Positions 6,537 to 10,488 of a stretch of 10,488 bases of DNA are shown piece by piece. The stretch covers positions 1 through 10,488 of the forward strand of contig JAFAXJ010000690.1 in assembly GCA_019241095.1 (NCBI GenBank). Reading direction: 5' to 3'. Position numbers and translations under genes: made by a program. The notes beneath the pieces are model-generated. The model made no database searches. It had not been told where the DNA came from and saw only the letters and a program-made list of their open reading frames with translations. This DNA comes from Verrucomicrobiota bacterium (GTDB lineage Bacteria; Verrucomicrobiota; Verrucomicrobiia; Chthoniobacterales; JAFAMB01). Numbering within the stretch: the stretch's first letter is position 1; each line of letters starts with the position of its first letter.

Positions 6537-7282
6537 GTTTGCTCCAAGTCCAAAACCTAAGCACCGCTTACGGCCCTATCATGGTGAACCGCGAGGTGTC
6601 TCTGATCGTGAATGACCAAGAAATCGTGACGATTCTCGGCCCCAACGGTGCAGGGAAATCAACTTTGCTACGTTCCATCTCCGGACTGTTGAGACCGAAA
6701 AAAGGTGCTATTCGGTTCAATGACCGCAATGTTACCGGCGCGCCAGCCGATCGCATGGCCAGCATGGGCGTAGTCATGGTGCCTGAAGGACGTCACATTT
6801 TCCCCGACCTGACGGTCCAGCAAAATCTTCGCCTCGGCGCCTACTGCAGAACGGATCACAACGCGATTGAGCAGGACATTGCTTTGATGGAATCCTATTT
6901 CAATGTATTAGCGGCAAAAAAGCATGCAAAGGGCAGCGCGCTGAGCGGCGGCCAGCAACAAATGTTAGCCATTGCGCGCGGGTTGATGGCACGTCCACGG
7001 ATCCTTTTGCTCGACGAGCCTTCGCTCGGGCTGTCTCCCATTCTTGTCAAAGAAGTGCAGTCAGTTATCGCCGACCTGCGGTCAAAGTTCTCGGCGGCCG
7101 TCCTTCTGGTTGAGCAGAATGCCGGTCTGGCACTTTCCGTTGCGGAGAGAGGTTACTTTTTGCAGCACGGGAGAATCGTGGGATCCGGCACCATCTCGGA
7201 ATTGAAAGATCATGCGTTGATCCATGAAATCTACTTGGGACAGCATAGCAGGCCCAAATCTGTCCGACCCTCCGCTACTTAG
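6533..7282 (+). CDS. livF: HAAT-family ABC ATPase, LivF type
   Basis: Second cytoplasmic ATPase of the importer, 249 residues. Walker A GPNGAGKS is at residues 36-43, the Q-loop region reads VVMVPEGRHIFPDLTVQQNL, the signature LSGGQQQ is at 137-143, Walker B ILLLDEP at 157-163. In place of the usual H-loop histidine it has VEQN (about 193-196) followed by AGLALSVAERGYFLQHGRIV, the normal state in LivF proteins, so catalysis relies on a heterodimer with LivG. The ATG overlaps the livG stop in an ATGA arrangement, a sign of translational coupling. The last residues (SRPKSVRPSAT) form a short basic tail beyond the domain. It is the final gene of the operon; the next recognisable gene is more than 600 bases away. 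Confidence 0.95.
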   Translation: MSLLQVQNLSTAYGPIMVNREVSLIVNDQEIVTILGPNGAGKSTLLRSISGLLRPKKGAIRFNDRNVTGAPADRMASMGVVMVPEGRHIFPDLTVQQNLRLGAYCRTDHNAIEQDIALMESYFNVLAAKKHAKGSALSGGQQQMLAIARGLMARPRILLLDEPSLGLSPILVKEVQSVIADLRSKFSAAVLLVEQNAGLALSVAERGYFLQHGRIVGSGTISELKDHALIHEIYLGQHSRPKSVRPSAT

Positions 7283-7897
7283 TCTAGACCACCACGACCC
7301 CCCTCTGAGGTTGTTTGGTGCAGCGCCTCACGATGATGCGTTTATAGCCCGGCAATGACTTTGGCTAGAAGGGATCAATGACTTGGGCGGGTGCTTCGTT
7401 TCTGGCGACGCTGGACCCGGCCACCAGCGCGATGAAGGAGCCTATGCACGACCGGCCCGGGAGATTGCGGCGTCCAACCGAGTGCACTGCCGGCGATGTC
7501 CGAAACGATCGACCTGAAGCTTTGGCGCCTTGGCCTTCATGGGTCCGGCCCAGCGAATCACGCCGTCCAGTGGTAGACCGCTTGGTGGAGGAAGATTTCA
7601 CCGTGGACAATTGCTCATCAGCGCGTTTACTGCCGGAGGGCCGAGACTTTACCGGCCGGCCTTTGTGGTTTTGATCGTCACGCAGAAGGCCACTCGGAGT
7701 GATGAGCCGGACCTGGATCAAATATTGGAGGCGGAGGCCCAAAGCGGCCAAGGAATCTATGCTGACAGCGGGCTCGTTCAGCCGACACAACCCTGAAGAA
7801 GCGATTTGTTGTCAGTAATGTGCAATAGAGATGGCGTGGAATGGACACTATCTTTCCCAAAAAATAAGTTTGAAGAAATGCCTTTAAGTCCTGAGAA
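7283..7897. other. Spacer of 615 bp between importer and kinase, no assignable gene
   Basis: No recognisable protein family, RNA or terminator is seen. The best reading is a plus-strand ORF 7378-7674 (98 codons, begins MTWAGASFLATLDPATSAMK, preceded by AAGGG about five bases upstream), with GC-rich third positions in its first twenty codons only. A second plus ORF, 7530-7796, overlaps it in another frame, and a long minus-strand frame covers the same bases. The three compete and none resembles a known protein, so this may be decayed coding DNA. The stretch 7797-7897 is more AT-rich and should contain the kinase promoter, but I see no clear -35/-10 pair. Confidence 0.45.
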
Positions 7898-9505
7898 ATG
7901 AACATGAATCGAAACGATACCCGGGAAGCAATTGATAGCGCAAAGACTGTTCTTGGCATTGAGTTCGGCTCGACGCGCATCAAGGCGGTGCTGATCGGCG
8001 AAGATCATACACCGATCGCGTCGGGAAGCTATGATTGGGAAAACCGGTACGAAAATGGCATCTGGACGTACCGTCTCGAAGATGTCTGGACAGGCTTGCG
8101 GGAGAGTTATCGGAAGCTTAGCAAGGAGGTTTTCAACAATTACAACACTCCGCTGCAAAGTATTGGTGCCATTGGCTTCAGCGCGATGATGCACGGTTAT
8201 ATGGCATTCGATAAGAACGGAAATCTCCTCGCCCCATTTCGTACATGGCGAAACACGACCACCGCGCATGCCGCGACGGCCCTCGCTGAACTGTTCCAAT
8301 TTAATATTCCCCATCGATGGAGCATTGCCCACCTTTACCAGGCGATATTGAACAAGGAACCCCATGTCAAAGACATTACCTATCTGAGTACCCTCGCAGG
8401 CTATGTCCATTGGAAATTGACAGGGCGAAAGGTGTTAGGCGTCGGCGACGCGTCGGGCATGTTCCCCATCGACAGCCAGACCGACGATTACGACGCAGGC
8501 AAGGTCGGGGTGTTTAATGAACTGCTCGCAATGGAAAACATCACCTGGAAGCTCCCGGACATTCTTCCGACGATCCTTGTGGCAGGAGATGCCGCAGGGG
8601 TGCTTACCGAAGAAGGCTCTCAGCTTGTCGATCCAACGGGCAAACTACAACCGGGTATTCCACTCTGTCCACCCGAGGGTGACGCGGGAACAGGCATGGT
8701 GGCCACAAACAGCGTTGCCGAGCGAACGGGAAACGTTTCCGCAGGAACGTCCGTCTTCGCCATGATCGTTCTGGAAAAGGAACTCTCGAAAGTACACCCG
8801 GAGATCGACATGGTGACGACGCCCAACGGCAAGCCGGTAGCCATGGCACACAGTAACAATTGCACGACCGATCTCAACGCATGGGTCGGCCTATTCCGAG
8901 AGTTTGTGGACGCGCTTGGCTTGGAAATAAGTCAAGCCAAGCTGTTCGAGATATTGTACAAAAAGGCACTCACCGCGGATGCGGATGGCGGCGGACTTCT
9001 CGCCTACAATTATTTTTCGGGTGAGCCCATCACCCACCTCGAAGAGGGCCGTCCACTGTTCGTCCGTACGCCCGAAAGCCGCTTCTCACTTCCGAACTTC
9101 ATGCGTGCGCATCTTTTTTCGGCACTCGGTACATTGAAGATCGGAATGGACATCCTCTTTGAAGAGGAGAAAGTGAAGATCGACAAGGTCCTGGGTCACG
9201 GTGGCTTCTTCAAAACGGAGGAGGTGGGCCAAAAGATCATGGCGGCAGCCATGAATGTTCCCGTGTCCGTGATGGAGACCGCTGGCGAGGGGGGCGCATG
9301 GGGAATTGCATTGCTGGCCTCCTATATGCTTCGTAAGAAGGAGAATGAACCATTGGAAGCCTATCTCTCCAACAAGGTCTTTGCAGGGGACAATAGCACG
9401 ACGATAGCTCCTGATCAGGGTGATGTTGATGGTTTTAAGGCCTTCATGGAACGTTACAAAGAGGGAATTTCAATCGAACGAGCCGCCGTGCAGGCGCTTA
9501 AGTAG
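7898..9505 (+). CDS. FGGY-family carbohydrate kinase (ribulokinase/xylulokinase-like)
   Basis: Cytoplasmic sugar kinase transferring phosphate from ATP to a ketopentose or related sugar, 535 residues, full length. The N-terminal phosphate-binding motif [15 protein letters not shown] is at residues 19-33; [20 protein letters not shown] and [10 protein letters not shown] (about 90-117) are sugar-site regions; [17 protein letters not shown] lies near 182-198; [19 protein letters not shown] (about 278-296) is the second FGGY signature zone; [20 protein letters not shown] and [15 protein letters not shown] (about 433-475) form the adenosine site. The sequence looks like the 530-540 residue FGGY subgroup annotated as L-ribulokinase or xylulokinase in Bacteroidetes rather than E. 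coli AraB or XylB, so L-ribulose, xylulose or a similar pentulose are the best substrate guesses. ATG 7898 has only a weak GAG upstream; a second ATG follows two codons later. It is monocistronic here and, with the sugar binding-protein gene and remnants on the left, suggests carbohydrate use. Confidence 0.94.
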   Translation: MNMNRNDTREAIDSAKTVLGIEFGSTRIKAVLIGEDHTPIASGSYDWENRYENGIWTYRLEDVWTGLRESYRKLSKEVFNNYNTPLQSIGAIGFSAMMHGYMAFDKNGNLLAPFRTWRNTTTAHAATALAELFQFNIPHRWSIAHLYQAILNKEPHVKDITYLSTLAGYVHWKLTGRKVLGVGDASGMFPIDSQTDDYDAGKVGVFNELLAMENITWKLPDILPTILVAGDAAGVLTEEGSQLVDPTGKLQPGIPLCPPEGDAGTGMVATNSVAERTGNVSAGTSVFAMIVLEKELSKVHPEIDMVTTPNGKPVAMAHSNNCTTDLNAWVGLFREFVDALGLEISQAKLFEILYKKALTADADGGGLLAYNYFSGEPITHLEEGRPLFVRTPESRFSLPNFMRAHLFSALGTLKIGMDILFEEEKVKIDKVLGHGGFFKTEEVGQKIMAAAMNVPVSVMETAGEGGAWGIALLASYMLRKKENEPLEAYLSNKVFAGDNSTTIAPDQGDVDGFKAFMERYKEGISIERAAVQALK

Positions 9506-9984
9506 AATCTTATGCTAAGAAAACGGGGAAGTGTTTTGTTCGAAGACTAGGAAGGAACTCGTTCAATTGCACCTGGAATTGCCGAAGCACACCCAAACAC
9601 CTGTAATGCGGAGCAAGGCCACGGCTTGTGTGCTCCAAGCGCGCAGGATGGCGTTCCTGTCTTGGTTGGACGTTTGTTGCTGATGGCCGTGACCCTGAAT
9701 GCGAGCTGGCGTCTTCATGCCTTATACACTTCCAGTCACGGCGGTGCGATGTGCCCCGGAGAGACGGCCATCAGGCCTGGGGAGAAACTCAGCCTTCAGA
9801 CTGGTGTCGAGGGTCGATCTCTTAGGACAGCTTTTTTCCCCGAAAGTGATTCTCGGACCGCAAACGGACTCAGTTCTCGATCACGTTCTGCATTTTCATA
9901 CAAATTGGTCAAGTATTTCGGTCGGGCAAGCAAGGATCCGTTCCGAGCAGTCCTTATACCTTTCAGGAGATTGGCTTAGATCCT
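9506..9984. other. Non-coding or decayed stretch, nothing recognised
   Basis: 479 bases after the kinase stop. Several overlapping plus-strand frames of about 65-117 codons are open (for example from 9626, 9628 and 9699), but they compete with each other, lack good ribosome sites and resemble no protein family I know. A minus-strand frame is also open for 58 codons without an ATG. No terminator hairpin with a T run is seen directly after the kinase. Confidence 0.45.
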
Positions 9985-10246
9985 TCAAAACTTCGTCTGA
10001 TTGCGAATCAGTGCCAATTTCTTCAATCGGCTCCAGCCTTTGAGCCGACGTTCACGCCTGAGTGCCTGCGCAATCGGGAACGGTCGTTCTGCATAGAGCA
10101 GTCGGCCGCCTCGATGGTTGCGCGTAAACTTTGCGCGCTTTCGCCACCATGTTCAGCCAGACGTTTTGCCATTCGGCAGCGCTCCGACGTAAAGTGCGCC
10201 GTCAAGGCAAGCAAGCAAGGATGTAGACAAAGGCTTTCCCGCTTAT
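9985..10246 (-). pseudogene. Decayed GIY-YIG nuclease gene (UPF0213/YhbQ-like), several frameshifts
   Basis: Read on the minus strand in three frame pieces, this gives a complete small GIY-YIG domain of about 85 residues. Piece 1 (10246 down to 10211) reads ISGKAFVYILAC; piece 2 begins LDGALYVG (10206-10183), then in another frame MAKRLAEHGGESA; piece 3 reads AKFTRNHRGGRLLYAE, then ALRRERRLKGWSRLKKLALI, ending in TGA at 9987-9985. These match the family order: FVYIL (GIY half), DGxLYVG (YIG half), KRLxEH with the conserved arginine, and the terminal RRERQxKGW-x-KKLALI motif. At least three frame changes break it, and the expected start codon is ATA (10246-10244). The first break falls exactly on a TTGCTTGCTTGC-type repeat; removing one TTGC unit restores the frame. 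The family is of small, mobile-looking single-domain nucleases of uncertain role. The gene is isolated from the rest of the window. Confidence 0.82.
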
Positions 10247-10428
10247 CGGCGCAGGCGGCTCCTGGGTCGGGAGCTGTTAAAGATCAGTTTGTCGATTCAT
10301 TTCGAGGCTGTGTCAGATGGGGGCCGGCCTTCGCCTTTGGGAGTTGTGTGCGTCAAGTTCTGCAAAAAGGTGGCAAGGCTGGACGTGATGTTTCTACTTT
10401 CTGCGTGGTGTTTGGCTAGCTTACTGTT
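10247..10428. other. Short stretch without recognisable gene
   Basis: Between the nuclease remnant and the right-edge hairpins. A plus-strand ORF (10114-10419) crosses it but is largely antisense to the GIY-YIG remnant and has no family resemblance. Nothing else is seen. Confidence 0.4.
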
Positions 10429-10429
10429 C

Positions 10430-10483
10430 CCCCCGAACCGGGGGTTTGGGGGCAGAGCCACCAAGTTATCCGGCCAGAGGCCG
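10430..10483. repeat. Cluster of three GC-rich hairpins with three-base loops
   Basis: Hairpin 1: CCCCCG (10430-10435), loop AAC, CGGGGG (10439-10444), perfect. Hairpin 2: GGGGGC (10448-10453), loop AGA, GCCACC (10457-10462), one mismatch that a single A-to-C change would repair. Hairpin 3: CGGCC (10471-10475), loop AGA, GGCCG (10479-10483), perfect. Only three T bases follow hairpin 1, so none is a standard intrinsic terminator. The cluster is close to the right edge and may continue beyond it. It could be an extragenic palindromic element, a bidirectional transcription barrier, or part of a transfer or replication origin; sequence alone does not decide. Confidence 0.65.
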
Positions 10484-10488
10484 CACTT

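Noticed and set aside
7778-8410. Minus-strand ORF of 210 codons
   Set aside because: It lies mostly antisense to the conserved N-terminal part of the FGGY kinase and shows no protein-family motifs.
8604-8877. Several short minus-strand ORFs inside the kinase
   Set aside because: Shadows of the kinase coding frame with no independent support.
10023-10214. Minus-strand ORF of 63 codons as an independent gene
   Set aside because: Only its middle part (MAKRLAEHGGESA) matches a family; it is one of the frame pieces of the broken GIY-YIG gene, not a gene of its own.
10430-10447. Right-edge hairpin as an intrinsic terminator
   Set aside because: The strong stem is followed by only three T bases and then a run of G, so it does not meet the usual pattern.

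Overview
The window comes from a Gram-negative-type bacterium: four ORFs or fragments carry Sec signal peptides of periplasmic binding proteins, and every transporter present is a binding-protein-dependent ABC importer. Base composition is moderate and long spacers contain hairpin-rich repeats. A soil Acidobacteriota or Alphaproteobacteria member fits best, but this is a weak guess because there is no rRNA, tRNA or housekeeping gene to anchor it.

Layout. (1) The left end up to 1176, minus strand, is a family 1 (CUT1-type, sugar) extracellular solute-binding protein that runs off the left edge. (2) 1177-1934 is a divergent spacer with several hairpins and a diverged tandem repeat of about 105 bp. 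(3) 1935-2301 is a wreck: the signal peptide and first residues of a ribose-type (CUT2) binding protein are joined, by an internal deletion, to the last third of a sugar ABC ATPase. A possible scrap of the matching permease follows. (4) 2572-7282 is a complete five-gene HAAT (branched-chain amino acid/amide type) importer: binding protein, LivH, LivM, LivG, LivF. Oddities are a proline-rich tail on the binding protein, an apparent frameshift at the LivM start, and a weakened ABC signature in LivG. (5) 7283-7897 has no gene I can assign. (6) 7898-9505 is a complete FGGY-family carbohydrate kinase of the ribulokinase/xylulokinase kind. (7) 9506-10488 has no intact gene. It holds a decayed GIY-YIG nuclease gene on the minus strand (9985-10246) and, at the right edge, three consecutive GC-rich hairpins.

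How it fits together. The CUT1 binding protein, the CUT2 remnant and the pentulose-type kinase point to a carbohydrate-uptake neighbourhood. Its CUT2 importer has been destroyed by deletion and is followed by an intact HAAT importer. Whether the HAAT system moves an amino acid or amide, or has taken over a carbohydrate-related substrate, cannot be read from sequence alone. I did not find a convincing new defence or mobile system. The most notable observations are the deletion chimera, the frameshifted nuclease gene with a TTGC tandem repeat at one of the breaks, and the two sets of structured non-coding DNA.
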